Below are positions 23,330-36,253 of a DNA stretch of 64,000 nt, piece by piece. Positions within the stretch are counted from its first letter, which is position 1, and each line of letters opens with the position of its first letter. Source of the DNA: Oscheius tipulae (lineage: Eukaryota; Nematoda; Chromadorea; Rhabditida; Rhabditidae); NCBI GenBank assembly GCA_037178975.1, contig JASJZH010000006.1, positions 9,300,001 to 9,364,000 of the forward strand, written 5' to 3'. A program made the translations under genes and the position numbers. The notes under the pieces are model-generated. The model was given only the letters and a program-made list of their open reading frames with translations, was not told where the DNA came from and did not search any database.

Positions 23330-25015
23330 ATGCTGTCGTCAACTCTCATATTTCTAAATTTAGCCGTCTTGGCGGCATGTAACCCTCAAGAGTTGATGAT
23401 CATTGTGGAGGTGGTTTCAGCGAGGATACAAGTAGGAAATGGCTACTACGAGGATACTTTCATTCTTTTAGAATGACGGTACTCTCGAAGTAGCTGCTCT
23501 CATTAACTTGGAATGGAATACTACTCAAGGAAAGATGCCTCATGTCCATATTGAGCACTTGTAAGAATTCAATATAACGTATTTATCAGGGTTTAGGCTC
23601 TCTGAAAAACGATCTTCTGAAGTCACAGAAGAATTGCCTGAAAATGCCAAAAGACTCCGATATTTCTCACTAATGACAACTATCTGTGAACGCGTCGATT
23701 TTTCTCATTATCCATGGGACAGTCATACCTGTCAGCTACGTTTTCTTGCCAGTCAAAACTCTTCAAGAGTCATATTTCTTCCTCATACTGTGGAAGCGAC
23801 GACCAGGCTTGGATCCGACTTCAATGTTGAGCATACCAAGGCTTTTGTTCAGTGGCTTCAATCAGGAGATCAGAGCTATGAAATGGTATATTAAGTTCTG
23901 TTACAGAGCACCACATTCAGGCGGTTTTTGAAATATTCACTAAGAGAATTCCCGGTTCAATTGTGGCAGCATTCTGGATTGCTTTCTTCCTGAACGTACT
24001 AGCCATTTGCAACCATTTCCCGTTTTTGACGGATGTTTGCCAACCTGTACGTCTTGAAATGACAATAACTGTGGAAGATTCAGAGTAAGCACATCGGATG
24101 CTGGGTTGTCCTCGTACAAGCCTTGCTCTGTCTTCAGATGATAGTTAACGCTCCACCAAGTATGAGTTGGCCAAATTCAGGTGAATCTCCTGTACTGACC
24201 TAACCCATAAATCTTTACAGTCAAAGGACCATTTCTGTTCTTCTCTCTTTCTGTCATAATCTGTGTCCTTGCCTCCTTGATACCTCCGTTGGTCCTACAC
24301 CTTCATCTGATGCCGTTCGAAGCACACCCGTCTCCTTCTGATGTACCTGTTCCGTCAGAACATTTGAGTCTGGACAGTGAGAGAACAAGGTAAGTTTATA
24401 ACCTGACATTTTGAGATCTCAATCACTCTAAATTTATAATACCACCCTTGGGAGCTTTATGTTCCTTGTAGCTTGCCACTACACTCCTGCTTCACGTCCA
24501 ATGACTTCATACTCACTGTGTTATGCTAGATAATCTTCCGAACCTTTTTTAAATAACTTATCATCCATTCAGATTGTCAGCAGCCCTTGACTCAGCCAGG
24601 CTCGACTCGAGTCGAACACGGCGAAGCGAGAACGTGGAGCTGTGCATGGCCGAGCTCAAGTACACTCTGGCCTCTCTCAATGAGACTATGAACGCAAAGG
24701 CCACAGCTGCCTGGCGAAGGTAAGAAGGACGTCATCCCAGGGGCTCTCGGGGCTAAAGAGAAAAATGATCCGAAGAATTGAACTTTTGAGAGCAGCACAT
24801 ACATTCTCCTCTTTTCGTTAAAACAGCTCTGTTTTGTTTTGACAAGCTCCCTGTGTCGATTCTTCCTCTTACCTTTACACTCGGTCAGCGGTGCTTTAGC
24901 AAAAAGTCTTTCTTTCAGAAAGCTCTGGACAAATGGATATGGTCGTGTTGAGACCGCATTGGCTGTCATCCTTCATGGTGCAAATGCAATCCTTCTACTC
25001 TTATCCATGCATTGA
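23330..25015 (+). CDS. Cys-loop ligand-gated ion channel subunit, divergent
   Basis: Eight exons (23330-23431, 23472-23560, 23597-23885, 23921-24046, 24084-24180, 24221-24389, 24573-24719, 24919-25015) give 371 aa. Order: signal peptide MLSSTLIFLNLAVLAA; a short beta-rich ligand-binding domain ending in a Cys-loop (CERVDFSHYPWDSHTC); TM1 IPGSIVAAFWIAFFLNVLAI; TM2 CWVVLVQALLCLQMIV with the following PPSMSWP; TM3 GPFLFFSLSVIICVLASLI; an intracellular Arg/Ser-rich loop; and TM4 ETALAVILHGANAILLLL. It should assemble as part of a pentameric neuronal or muscle channel. The extracellular part is about 150 residues instead of about 210: the region before the Cys-loop, including loop A, is missing. 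Fourteen residues rather than 13 lie between the loop cysteines. Ion selectivity cannot be read. It may be an orphan nematode LGC-type or an accessory subunit. Confidence 0.82.
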
Positions 25016-25248
25016 CAGATGTCTATTAAAACGTTTTTATCATTGCATAAACTGCATGTAACAAGGGGGAAAGAAGAGTGTCTGTCAGTGTGTTCAAATA
25101 ATAATTATTAAATATAGGGGTTTGGGAGGGGGAGACTCTAGTGAGATCGAATGTGTTTGCACTGGCGGCCGGGCGGGGAAGACACAGCTAAGCACCGGAA
25201 TGGAAGACCCGTTGAACAAAATATAAGAAGATGTGCTGGAGGGCGGCT

Positions 25249-26709
25249 TCAACGACAGCCACATGCCTCCACCCGCATTTCTGGATAATTTTTGATCACA
25301 ATTCTGAAAGACATCTTTGTTGCGGTCACAAAACTCTTGGCACCTGTTCTCCATGTCCATGTAAAGGATGGCAAGAGATGAAGTTTCAGTTGGTACACAA
25401 CAAGGGGGCGGGATCTGGAAAATCGTATATTTTAAGAATTGGACTCCTTCTTACCTGTGGGTTTAAAGAATGTAACAAAGACTGGATAATGGCATGGTTT
25501 GTGGCGTTCAGATGAGCAGGGATGGGGTGAGGACAATTGCCGCCACATTGACCTGCCTCGTAGCCTTCTGAAATTTTTGGTTGAGACAGTACGGGAGCAC
25601 TTACTCGGCGCTAAGATCCAGTCCTGCCAGTTGAGCTCCTCAAAATCTACGTAGAGCTCTTTCAGTTGACAGAGATTTTTATCTACACCTAATCTATGCT
25701 GCTTCCTTCCTTTTCTCCTTCTGGTAGGGACTTGATTCGCTGCTGCTGCAGTCGACCTTTTCCGCCTCACTCTTGACGGCTCTTGGAGCTCGCTAAACAT
25801 TTTCTCAGGCGTATCCATAGTCATAGTATACCTATAAACAATGAGAGAGACACTCTGCTTCTTGACGAAAGCCATCTGAGAGACTGTGTGTGCCTCCGGA
25901 GCTTCAAGTTTTACGTCAGGAGGAATGGCTATTCTCATTTCTAGCAGTTCGGGCTGCTGTCCTACGAAGGCCTTGGAAATGTCAACAATCGTCCAGGGCT
26001 CTGTCGTGGAGACAAGGGGTGCAACGTTTTCGGTAAAATTCTAAAAACCGATTGCTAAGATGTCAAAACCGACTCTTACCTGTCCTGAAAAGACATAAAT
26101 ATAACCAATCTGATTCGCTCGTAGCTTCAGCCTCAGTTCGGCACGAGTGACTTGTTCCTGTTTGCTCGCCGCCAGCGATAGGTTGAACGAGAGGAAAAGA
26201 CCCGAGTTCTCTTCAAGGAGACTCTGCAAAGTGTTGTGTTGTTAATGACGCTGTCAAAACATGGTGGCAGATGTTCACGGAAAAAGAGACGCGCGGCTCT
26301 GTGTTCTAAAAACGTATGGCACCCGAGGGGATGGGCTCTATTCACACAGAAATAGTTGACCCTCCCTCTTAACTGCTTGGGAAAGACTGGAAATAGTCTC
26401 GGTGGGACCGTTACCAGTTGCCAGCTGCTGGGAAGACAGACCTGCGGGTAATAATGTCGTATCCAATCCGCATGGTTTCGTTCCTCCATCACGTCTTCGT
26501 ACAAACTCCAAACGTGATCAGGCACTGGTAACGTCGGCCGCGCTAGTTCTGGTTCTTTCTCAAGGCCTAGTTGTTGCAAAAGACCTGAAAGTTTGTATTT
26601 TTCTGTCGATACCCTGGAAAAATATACCTTTCTTCAACATTTGATGAATTCGCGTGAGGGAGGGCGATACGAAGCAGATAAGCAAAATCAGTAGGGGGCG
26701 GAATCTCAT
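25249..26709 (-). CDS. BMP-type TGF-beta family ligand precursor
   Basis: Seven exons (26709-26628, 26584-26442, 26223-26080, 26040-25605, 25567-25455, 25414-25344, 25303-25249) give about 347 aa. A signal peptide (MRFRPLLILLICFVSPSL) is followed by a prodomain with PWTIVDISKAF and MRIAIPPDV blocks, the furin site RVRRKR and a mature domain. The mature part has seven cysteines in family order: CQLKELYVDF, WQDWILAP, GYEAGQCGGNC, LNATNHAIIQSLLH, PPPCCVPTE, LAILYMD and a final VEACGCR. NATNHAI points to the BMP/60A/DBL-1 side rather than activin. The extra Cys for the dimer bond lies in the PPPCC block as usual. A 39-nt in-frame segment (25831-25793) just before the furin site has intron-like ends and may be spliced out. 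A second basic run (RRRKGRKQHR) follows the cut site and may bind heparan sulphate. Confidence 0.95.
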
Positions 26710-29700
26710 ACTGTAGCGACACTCATGGGGCCAGTCACGGCATGACCGGGAGACTGAAAATTCAAATTTTAGCGTGTTTGGGATGAAAGTTGAAAGAGGA
26801 AGAATCTGTAGAACACGAGGACAAGATTGCCTCCCCCTCGCTCCCGAGAGGACAGAGAGAAGTATGCACAGATTTATGGGCGGCGACGACGGACAACAGA
26901 ACTTTTGGTAGAATTCAGAGAAAAATTTTGAGTCGTTGAAGAAGAAGGAAAACTTGTGCGGAATTTAAAAGATTTGTTCAGGCTCTGCGGCAGCTTCAAA
27001 AGACATTGGATACCCACAAGGCGTCGCTAGAGCTCGCAAAGCAAGACGAGAGGTCGTTGCTTTCAAAGTGAACAAGAGGCTCGGAGTGGCGCATAGAATT
27101 CAGAAGAGAGAGGGAGAGACAGGTGACCTCCATTTTGAGTGCCAGAAATCGGCCTCAGCTCTCTTTTTGTACCACGACAGACTGGCGCCGTTGCCCCGAG
27201 GTCAGGAAGGCTGTATATAGGGGCCGAATACGGTACCTGGGGAATAGATGAAATTGCACAAAGTGCAGGCCAAATTCGTCTCAAAGTGACGAGAACTCTG
27301 GTATAAATAGTTTAATTCCGGTTGGGTGGGAGATAGGGGCTTTGGAGTTTTGAGGATAATTACATGGGTCACGTCATCCTCCCGAACTAGGAGCAAGAGA
27401 GCCCCAGCTGGTGGTTTCGAATGTCCCCCACAATTTAAAGAGGATCTAGATCGCTTGTTGTCTGGAACTTTGTTCCCCGAACACAGCAACCACACAGCAG
27501 TTTAGAATTCTTGTGCGTGCGGGAACGCCGTGGGGCATATAGGATTGTTTTGAAAATGGCCATGACTTCCAAGGATTGGATTACCAAAGTTATTTGTCCG
27601 AAACACCCTCGGCACTTGAAACCGGAGCATAATTGCAGAAAAAGAAGGGAATATCCAGTGGATAGCCAAATAGTAAGGATGCCTAGGCAGGACAGATATT
27701 ACAGTGAGAATAACAGTTGACCATAAAGGAACCAGCCACATGGTCTAGGCACATTTACTGTACTGTCTCTGTCAACCCCTATGTACTTTTTTCCCTATGA
27801 CAGGTTACGGAAGTGGCTATTACCTATAACATCGACTGCTACAGAGTGCCAGAGACAAGCTATCAAGACTCATTTGAAGATCTTACAAAAACCGCTTGAC
27901 AGGTCTGAGACAAGGAAACCTTCTGCAAAATTTACGACATGGATAGAGTTAAAAGAACAAGTAGAAATGACCAGGCTCATACGACAAAGTATGACGATAA
28001 GAACAGGATTTGGTTTGTACATCTGCCGCTTTCGTACAAGCATCACTGAGCTTAAACAATTTCAATACTATACTAAATATGATATGGGGCTCGATCATAC
28101 CGTTAATTGATAGTCTTTTGAAACTGACTCCCTTTCAACTTTGACTTTTTGGCACAGCGCCGAATCAGATCGATAGTTAGGTCTGCTAACAGTGATTAAT
28201 AGTGCAGTCGCACGTGGGATCAGACGGTAGCCAGAGGCATCGAGCGAACACGAGAGAAGTAGAGAAAGAGAGCTGCTTTAAAAGAACTCTCTGCCTCTCG
28301 GGCCCCGAGACCAGGCGGTATGGTGCAAGAATTAATGTGTGAGACTCTGGAGAGGGAACAGGACTACGCGAGCCACGAGGAGTAGAAAAGGTTTTCTGGC
28401 TACAATAAAACATTGATCAAGCTGATGTCTGCGCGAGTCGAGTTGATCTCAGAAACCGTATCACAGTTCAAAAGTCCTATTCTTGGAGGATGGTCGGTGT
28501 GACTGACATGGATTGATGTACAAAGACGGAATTGTGAAACAGCATATAGCAAACATGGTGCTTCGAGGTAAACAGCCTCTTGCCTTGAGGCGCACGTGGC
28601 CTCGGTTCTGCGCAAGAAAAAGAGCCCTGATCACGAGCATAATTTTTCGACAAAAACTCGAGAGAGACACTATTGAAACACAACACCATACATCAGAATA
28701 CTCTTAAGATAGCTATGATTATACAGTTATACTTACAACTATGCCAAGTTTTCTGTAACAGATGATGAGAGCAGCATCATTACTATTTAGGCCAAAACAT
28801 ATTGAGAACGTGACTCCAAAAAGTTGCGTTGTGATTTGCGGAGAAAGGAACAATCAACCAAATTTTTTGTTCTCCAATGTAGGCAAGATTAATAGCTGCG
28901 ACAGGAGACGAGACCCCGATCACTTAGCTCCCTTTGCTATACCTACCGTAGTATACTCTAACCCCCAACTCTGGAATCAAAAGATCGTTGCTTGATTTGA
29001 AGATTAATGAGAGAGGTATAAAAAGTAGCTGGGGACCCTGGATGGTAGGTGTTGATCAGGGGAGGGATCGATCGAGAGGGCCTGCGCCTCGTCTGATTAA
29101 TAGGCTGGAATGGAGGAGGCTCGCAGGCAAAAAGTGCCGCTCAACAGTTGCAAAGCGAGTGCCGCCGCATTGCCTCTTTATCGGATGGAAATGTGGCGTG
29201 GAGACTGTTAAAATTTAGCAACATGAATCTTAACGGGAACGGTTCGAGAGAGAGCCCCACGAAGTGTAAAGTCTGTCTGGATGCACTGAAATGGCACTTG
29301 TGTAGACCGGGAAACATTTGACGGAAAAGAGTACAGCGAAGAAAACGGTAGAAATATATAGACGAGTATAGAGAGAGGCACAACAGCTTGAGACGAAGAG
29401 CAGCTGCGACAGTGATTTTTCTTTGGCTGCTGGAGAAAAAAGGCGCGCACGCCTCGATCCTGACCTATGGCTGCCTAAGAAACTTTCCCTCAAACCACAT
29501 GTCGAGAAATGGTGGTTTCTGAAACAGCTGAGAACGCGAGAGAGAGAGAACGGGGGACCGAGATTGGAGGCGGTCCAAATGGTTTTCGTCTCTCTCTCAC
29601 GGAGACTTTGGACCGCAGCCAGCCGCGTGCAGTAGTTTGACAGACAGACTGGAAGCTGATTTTTAAAAAAGAATAGATTCTGACTTTACACTGTCAACCT

Positions 29701-31896
29701 TTCCCGAAGGATCCGGAAGAAAACAAGTGGACAAAAATAGATCTGTTGTCTGTCTAGAAGGCCGGACAACAAATCGTAAAGTATGGTTCCGCGCTTACTC
29801 ATCTCCGACCTGAATGTCTCATCCGCGCAATCTTTTGACTTCTGAGCCTGGGAACCGGGGACAGACAATGGATGACCTCAGGTGAGCGTGGCTTATGGGA
29901 AAACAAGTAAAAAAAGAGTGTGATGGATCGGTCGACACAGTAGCATCGATCATTGAAAGAAGTAGAGGAGGAGACTATACTGCCTCTAGCGACGTGGTGT
30001 CGCGCGAGCTCCGCAGCTGTTGCGAGATGGCTATCTTTTTCCTTGCGTAGCCGAAGAGTCGCAACGCGCTACGTGCTACAAATCACACTGTAAAATGTTC
30101 AACTTGTCGCGGTTAGAGCGCGCGACGATCCGTCACGTCGTCAGGCTGTTTCGGTCGTTAAGACACAATCCCGGACCTACGTATAGAAAAAATTTCGATG
30201 TGCGCCATAACCAAAACAAGCATGTGTCAGAGGACATATGTGTGTGAGAGCGTGAAAAGGTGTTAAAATGATCGCGTGCACAATGGTCGAAGAAGAAGAG
30301 AAGAAATGAGACGACCATGCGCCGTGACCGGTTATGCATGCAACAGGGGCAAAAACGGTCTCCGAGAATCTTTGGCATCACGGTGCTCGTCAAGTGTTAC
30401 GAACTTCGTGTTAGGAAACCAGAATGATTTCCTATTTTTCCTCGGAACTGCAAGATGATTGACTGTCGCTCTCGATAGGGCTGCAGATGTTTACCGGCAG
30501 GACGACTACTAAAAATACAGTAGAGTGAGATGTTGCTAAAAGAAAATTGTTGCCGAGACCTACTTTGGGTGATCTTCTCGTAGAAAAACATTTAATCGTA
30601 AACAGATGCCGAGTTTGATTTATCTTTCATTCTTGCCAAGTCAAAAACCAAGCGTACAAGATATTGAACTTATACAGTTTGTTAGAGTTTTCAGTGACCG
30701 TCATGTGATATATTTTATTTCTTCCGGGACCCACCAAAGTGTAAAAAGCTCCATATGTACATACTTAGAAAAAAAACCCTTGGAATCAAACTGGCAACCT
30801 GCTGTAAATCAGAATCTAACAAATTTCTATGTATAGCCGTCTCAAAATGATTATATTTTAAAGGGCTGTTATAGTCACTTAATAAACATCAAGTCTTAAA
30901 TAAAATCTTGAAATGCTAAAGCTTCTACGATATACTCGATGAACGTGTTACAAGAGTACGAGTAAGACATTACAGAAAAACAGGGGATCCTATGAACCAA
31001 AAATACAGAATAGACAGAAACAATAGGCTTCGTTCAACGTAAGGACACTACTAACATGTGTAATTGTTGCCTTAAGACTGACCTATGATTATCACGTTGT
31101 CCTAAACCAGTTCCAAGGGTGGTAAATCAACATGTCACTCTGATTGATATACTTTCATCTAGGAATAAGATGTAACAACTGAAGAAGAAACAACGTTCAG
31201 AAGGTGTATTATTTCGAGATCATGGCAGAGAGAACGAGACAACGTGGGTGGATAACAGCAGTACATGAGTTGCGCATGGCGATTAGCAGCGCAACCGTTT
31301 GTCTTAAGGCTTTTCGAACTAAGAGCCCAGTTTTGTAGTCCACGCAGGAGAGAAAACGTCTTCAGAGCAGGAAGTATACCACGACCCGAATCCCGGAATC
31401 TTATATTGAGCTGGTTCTCGGGAGTGGGTGGTAATTGTATATCTACGTCTCTTGCAGTCGTCCTTTTCATAATGAAGAAAAAAGCGTGGATCCAGGAATA
31501 GGAGTGTCTAGAGACTGGAATGATTTTCGCTCCAGCAGTGATCAGTTATCGAACTATTAAGAATACAGAAAGTGTGATTGATTATGCTGGTTGATAGATG
31601 AACCAAAAAATGCATCGTAAGTCAATTCACTTCTCAAACCCTCTTGAAACTAGTGTTTTTTTTAATATTTCGAAAGAGTCGGCCTATAAAAACACTAGCC
31701 ATGAATAACATGGCTTTTCAAGAAGGTGTTTTAAAACAGAGATGTTCTACAGCCTCAAATGTTAGCATGCCATCTAAAAAATCTGTTTTTTCCCCTTTTT
31801 AAAGGGGTCTCTAGCTTAAAAGAATCGAATGATATGACCTCATTTCCCCCGGCGCTCCCGCAAGGATGGCCCAAGCAGCAGTTGTTCCGTTCATGT
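26710..31896. other. 5.2-kb gene-poor region
   Basis: Between the BMP-like gene and the tRNA I see no splice-bounded exons or family motif. Open frames up to about 110 codons occur on both strands but overlap each other and lack conserved features. An imperfect CCCCTTTTTAAAGGGG palindrome lies at about 31791-31806. Since the BMP-like gene points away, the nearby part is its upstream region and may hold enhancers; that is inference. Confidence 0.5.
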
Positions 31897-31969
31897 GCCT
31901 CAATAGCTCAGTTGGGAGAGCGTTAGACTGAAGATCTAAAGGTCATCGGTTCGATCCCGATTTGGGGCA
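31897..31969 (+). tRNA. tRNA-Phe (GAA)
   Basis: A 73-nt cloverleaf. The acceptor stem GCCTCAA pairs with TTGGGGC (one G-T pair) and the discriminator is A. The D arm is GCTC/GAGC, the anticodon stem TTAGA/TCTAA with loop CTGAAGA (anticodon GAA), and the T arm ATCGG-TTCGATC-CCGAT. A and B boxes are intact. There is no intron, and CCA is not encoded. Confidence 0.95.
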
Positions 31970-31974
31970 GTGTC

Positions 31975-31980
31975 TTTTTT
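31975..31980 (+). terminator. RNA polymerase III terminator of tRNA-Phe
   Basis: A run of six T residues begins five bases after the tRNA end. Confidence 0.8.
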
Positions 31981-32514
31981 GATTAATATGTTTTCAACAT
32001 TTTGTTTATAGGAAAGATTTAGACGAGTCTTGGGGATAACAAGCAGTATCTGAGTCACATTATATGTGAACACTACTGGAGGGGTATTTTCAGAGATGAC
32101 TTATTTTAAAAGCTAAAAATAGAAGGTATGCCACATAAATACAAGAGACAGAAAGCCTGAGAGGCAGAGAGCAGAGTGACAGCGAGACAGCGAGACAGAC
32201 AGACAGAGAGACCTTAGATGCTATTATCTCCAGGTACTCAGTTGATACTAAGGCATTTACGATTTCATTGCTTGTCAGCCCGTCGCCATAAATTATCACT
32301 CTAACCTTGGTCAGGCCAGTTTTGACAAAGTTATCTTTTTCTCCATCAGTGTCCCAAGTAACAGAAGGAAAACATCAAAAAGTGATATTTTATTCTTAAT
32401 GCTATAAGCATACAATGGAAAGAAAATACCTCCGTTTTTATATCGTCATCAGATTGCACCGATTCTCATCATACATCATATATACAAAAATTATGTACAG
32501 GAAAATATACAATC
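31981..32514. other. Intergenic, with GACAG/AGAG-rich tract
   Basis: Contains the purine tract at about 32140-32212 (repeats of GACAGCGAGACAG type). No gene was seen. Confidence 0.5.
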
Positions 32515-34270
32515 TCACTGTTGCCAGTGCTGGAAATAATGGACATCGTCCACGTGGGGGAAGACCTTTTTGTAGACTTTTTCGTGGACGCAGAGCGAGT
32601 TGAAATAGTTGGGACGGTCGACAACTTCACCAATTTGGAGCTCCTTAACTTGACGAACTTTTCCAATCATGTAGTCCGGCTTTGGGTAGACCAAGGGACC
32701 CTTGATCATTGTCAGGCGGAGACTCTCAACACAAGCTGTAGCCAAGAGGTTCTGAAAGGAGCATTTGTCTTCCGTTTTTCGGATTATGTTTCACTTTTAT
32801 CATCTTTTCACCTTCATTAAAATTCCGCTCAAAAAGATAAGGTAAAACGCACCTGGATGACTTCATCAGTAGGATCGAAACCGACAAAGCTGGTGTAGGA
32901 GAGATGCTTGAAAAGAGCCCCGGAGCCAGTGATGTTGATCATTTGCTGGTAAATCTTGTCGTAGCTGGCATCGAGACCGAGATCGAAGGACATTAAGGAA
33001 AGTCGGTCCAGCTTGATCTGTAATGACAGAGTTTGTTTATGGAAAAAATCATTTTCAGATAATTGGGTCATGTAGACGAGTTTTCATTACTCGGTTCTTA
33101 TAACGTACCTGACCAATTTTTTAAATATACCAACCCCCATAACCGCTATGCTTACCAGCTGCTGTCAAGGTCAAAATGTACCTTTCTGCCTATAAAGCAT
33201 GATATACACATTCGTACGTTTGCTTATGCTTTCGAACAGCTAGCTATAACGTCTTAAGTATTATATATCTTTTTAGTTTTTTAAACGGTCGTTGAGGCAA
33301 TAAGACAGCAAAAGTCGCTTCTATTGGTTAATGCTCGCGAAAAAGTGAAGGTTCTGCTGATTTAGTTTGAGATAGGTTCGACTTTTAGCATCACGTCGTT
33401 GTTTCGATGAGTTTTGAACATCTTAGGTCCTCAATTTCATTTTCCAGAGTGTGTCTAATCATTTTTGTTACTATTTTTGTAAAGACGTGTGAAAAAACCA
33501 GAAACGCTCTTACCTCGTTCGTCAATCCTCTAGCTGCCTCCTGTAGACCAAGTCTGCCGACAGTTTTCAACGTTTTCGCATGTTTCACCACAAGATCGGC
33601 GATTAGCGGCAAGATCATTTTCGCCTGCCGTCTTCTTACTTTCAGGACCTCAAGTTTCACGTTCTCTGAAGAAAATGGAATTCAGAAAAGTTAGTAACTG
33701 AATAACCTGCATCCAAAATGGCCTGTAGCAGCTGGTTCAAATGTGTAGCGTCTCCATCGTCCATGTTAACCTCCAGCTTCCGTAAGACTTTCATTTTGCT
33801 TATAATCATTTGCAGCGCAGCGACAGAATTAGCTGCACTCACTCTCGATCCCTGAAAATGGCATATTTCTGGAGAAAAATGTTCCCTACCTGGATGATAA
33901 TAACAGGTTCTGGCAAAGAGAGTTTCACACGGTTCATTCCAACAATTTTGTACAGGTTTGACTCCAAGATGTCTATTTTGAGACTGTCCTTGTTGGCCAA
34001 AGCGCGGTTGACAGCTCGATAAGCAATTCGGCTAACCCTCTGCAAGGAATTCTGTTGAGAATAACACAAAGATCAACATACTCTTAGGCTGAGGGCCTCG
34101 GCCACGCTCGAGACATCAGGAACCCGCGAAAAGATGGCATCGAGGACATCATCGCAAAGCACTTTCTCGTGGGAACAGCATGGCAGCGCGACGTTCAGGT
34201 CACTGAAACTTAAATTTTGAAGAGATTGTCCGAAATCCTACCTTTGAGCAGAGCTGGTGCTGGTTGACAT
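32515..34270 (-). CDS. F-box-like / leucine-rich-repeat-like protein
   Basis: Seven exons on the minus strand (34270-34242, 34202-34082, 34051-33890, 33851-33707, 33665-33514, 33017-32853, 32751-32515) join in phase to about 336 aa. Near the N-terminus LCDDVLDAIFSRVPDVSSVA resembles the start of an F-box (LPDDVLxxIFSRLP), which binds Skp1 in SCF ubiquitin ligases. The rest alternates hydrophobic strands and helices with Leu spacing (VKLSLPEPVIIIQ, VKLEVLKVRR, LDRLSLMSFDLGL, VESLRLTMIKGPL), like the substrate-binding repeats or FTH-type regions of nematode F-box proteins. The start MSTSTSSAQ is chosen as the most natural; an in-frame ATG lies far upstream (34459). F-box identity is tentative; the gene model itself is well supported by phase. 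Intron 5 is about 500 nt. Confidence 0.65.
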
Positions 34271-35940
34271 GTGATAGAAGAGCAAGAAATCTGAAATCAG
34301 AGTGTCCTTTTCGAAGCGGAACAAAAGTAGCGAAAAGATGATAAGAGAAAGGTTGCACGTGGGAAAACCCAGGTCATTCCGACTCCCCCGATAATGAGAG
34401 GACGAAGTTCGTGGCAGAAAGAGTGGAAAAACAGTGACTGTTTTGTTTCTCCACGCCATTATCAGCCAGGGGAAACATGGACAAAAGAGAGTAGAGAGGA
34501 ATGAGAACCCACTATTTCGAGAGGTAGTCGTCTTGAACTACCTCGACTACACGAGAAGCGTCTCTAGTTCTTTACGCCACTGTACAGTTGAGAGAGACGA
34601 GATTTGAGCGTGTTTCTCTCACGTTGATCTCTTAGAAAATCTCACACCCTCGTAATTCGAAAACGCCAAACGGCTAAAAAGGCAGTCAATGTGTAAGCGC
34701 ATAAAAGAGAAATCTTTTGCGGTAAACACAGATCAAAATATAAACGTATGACAAAAGTCCAATGTGTGGAATAAACGAGCTAGGGCCGGCGATCGATATG
34801 TGCACAACAGCTGTGTGTTTGCATGGGGTCATATAGGGTCTGAGAGAAAGAGAGAGAGAGACAAGTTAGCATGTCAGAAAGAAATATTTGGTCAAAAGAA
34901 TAACCTTGATTTTTGAGCTTGAGTTCCCAATTTGAACAGCCTATGATGCCTAGACAAATAGAGGAGTACCCAGCACGAAAAGACGTGTGGAGAAACTAAA
35001 ACTATTTTGGGATTAATACTTCTTAATTAATACATAGACATTTTAGTTGACCTTTACTGGATAGACAAGGAAGAATGTGAACACTGCCGCAAGGGAGAAG
35101 AGCCCGCCCCCGAGTGAGCCCCATGTGATATTTACCCCGCGGGAGCTGTGACGTGCTTTCGAGGCTGTGAGGCCCCCCGAGCCCCCAACTCAAAACATGT
35201 TATGGACAATAAGAGATCACTCAATGATTCAGAAATTTCTTTCGGTGAGATATATCTTAATTACCCACAAACGACATAATAGATTTTACACACAACCGAA
35301 CAGACAACTAATCACAATAGTGTAAAACTTTTTTTCTGCGGGTTCGCGATGTTGCCAACGGGGAAGAAGGAAGGGGGCCGTAGAAAAAAGTGATTTCCGA
35401 TCCATGGCGGCAGTATAAACAGTGCTAATATACGTGGAATTAGCCACGATCTACTGTTTTTCGCAGGTCAGAAAAGCGGAAATGGCGGAGACCAAAAACA
35501 GTTTCATGGAAAGAAAATGACGTGAGATTTCAAAAAAGCAGGTTTCATAGCGTCTCTCTGCCAAGTGAGAACATCTTGAGGCAGATTGTGAAACGCTGTC
35601 AATAGGCCAAACATGGTACGGGCACGCTATCCCGAAAAACAGTCGCCGTGAAACTTTCACTGTCGCGATTCGTTCAAAAACCAAAAGAAAACCACTTTTA
35701 GTAGTTGATAAGGAAAGGAACACGAAAACAGCAATAATGAATGTTTTGTGGATAAGCTCCCATTTGATACAGTCTTCTGTATTGTGTCAACATTTTAAGA
35801 GGAGGGCTCACGGAAAAGTACGTCAGCGGACAGCTGACACCGCCGCGTGCTCTCAAGAAGAAAGCGTGCGGATTAGTTCAAGCCTGGAAGTGAATTTGAT
35901 AACATGCTGGACATTAACCACTAAGCGAGAGGCTTGTTAT
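34271..35940. other. Intergenic, no gene seen
   Basis: GC-rich patches at about 35090-35190 and purine-rich tracts at about 34840-34860. No supported exon. Confidence 0.5.
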
Positions 35941-35946
35941 CTCCAG

Positions 35947-36253
35947 GGTTCCTTTAGAGTGCCAAAACAGGCGTCTACTGATAAACAAGCACGAGCACCT
36001 TTGAATGTGGTAATTGTTGAGGGGTTAAAGTGCAGACAGTGAACAGTTGCTCGTCGTTGTTTCTGACAGGGAGCACACTATGACCTCTTCCCAGTGAACA
36101 TTGCTCAGTTTGAAGTACACAGAGAGGGTTATCAGTCTTTGTCTGTCAACTTGGACAAGCCTTATCTTGCTCTCTCACCACGTGCGGATGCTATTTTGAC
36201 TGAAAATGAAAGAGCCGAATGGGTCATGCACCAACGATACGAGGCTTCCAAAA
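35947..36253 (+). CDS. Exons of an unidentified gene
   Basis: An exon 35947-36011, bounded by CTCCAG and GTAATT, reads GSFRVPKQASTDKQARAPLNV. After a 58-nt intron ending in TTCTGACAG, the frame continues GAHYDLFPVNIAQFEVHREG, then SLSVNLDKPYLALSPRADAI and NERAEWVMHQRYEASKI before a GTAAAT donor. The composition looks like real globular protein. I do not recognise it, and no start was found. A stretch at about 37107-37302 (VIDFRVIELKKDAGLIYFIK, ending with a TGA) may be the 3' end of the same gene. Confidence 0.4.
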
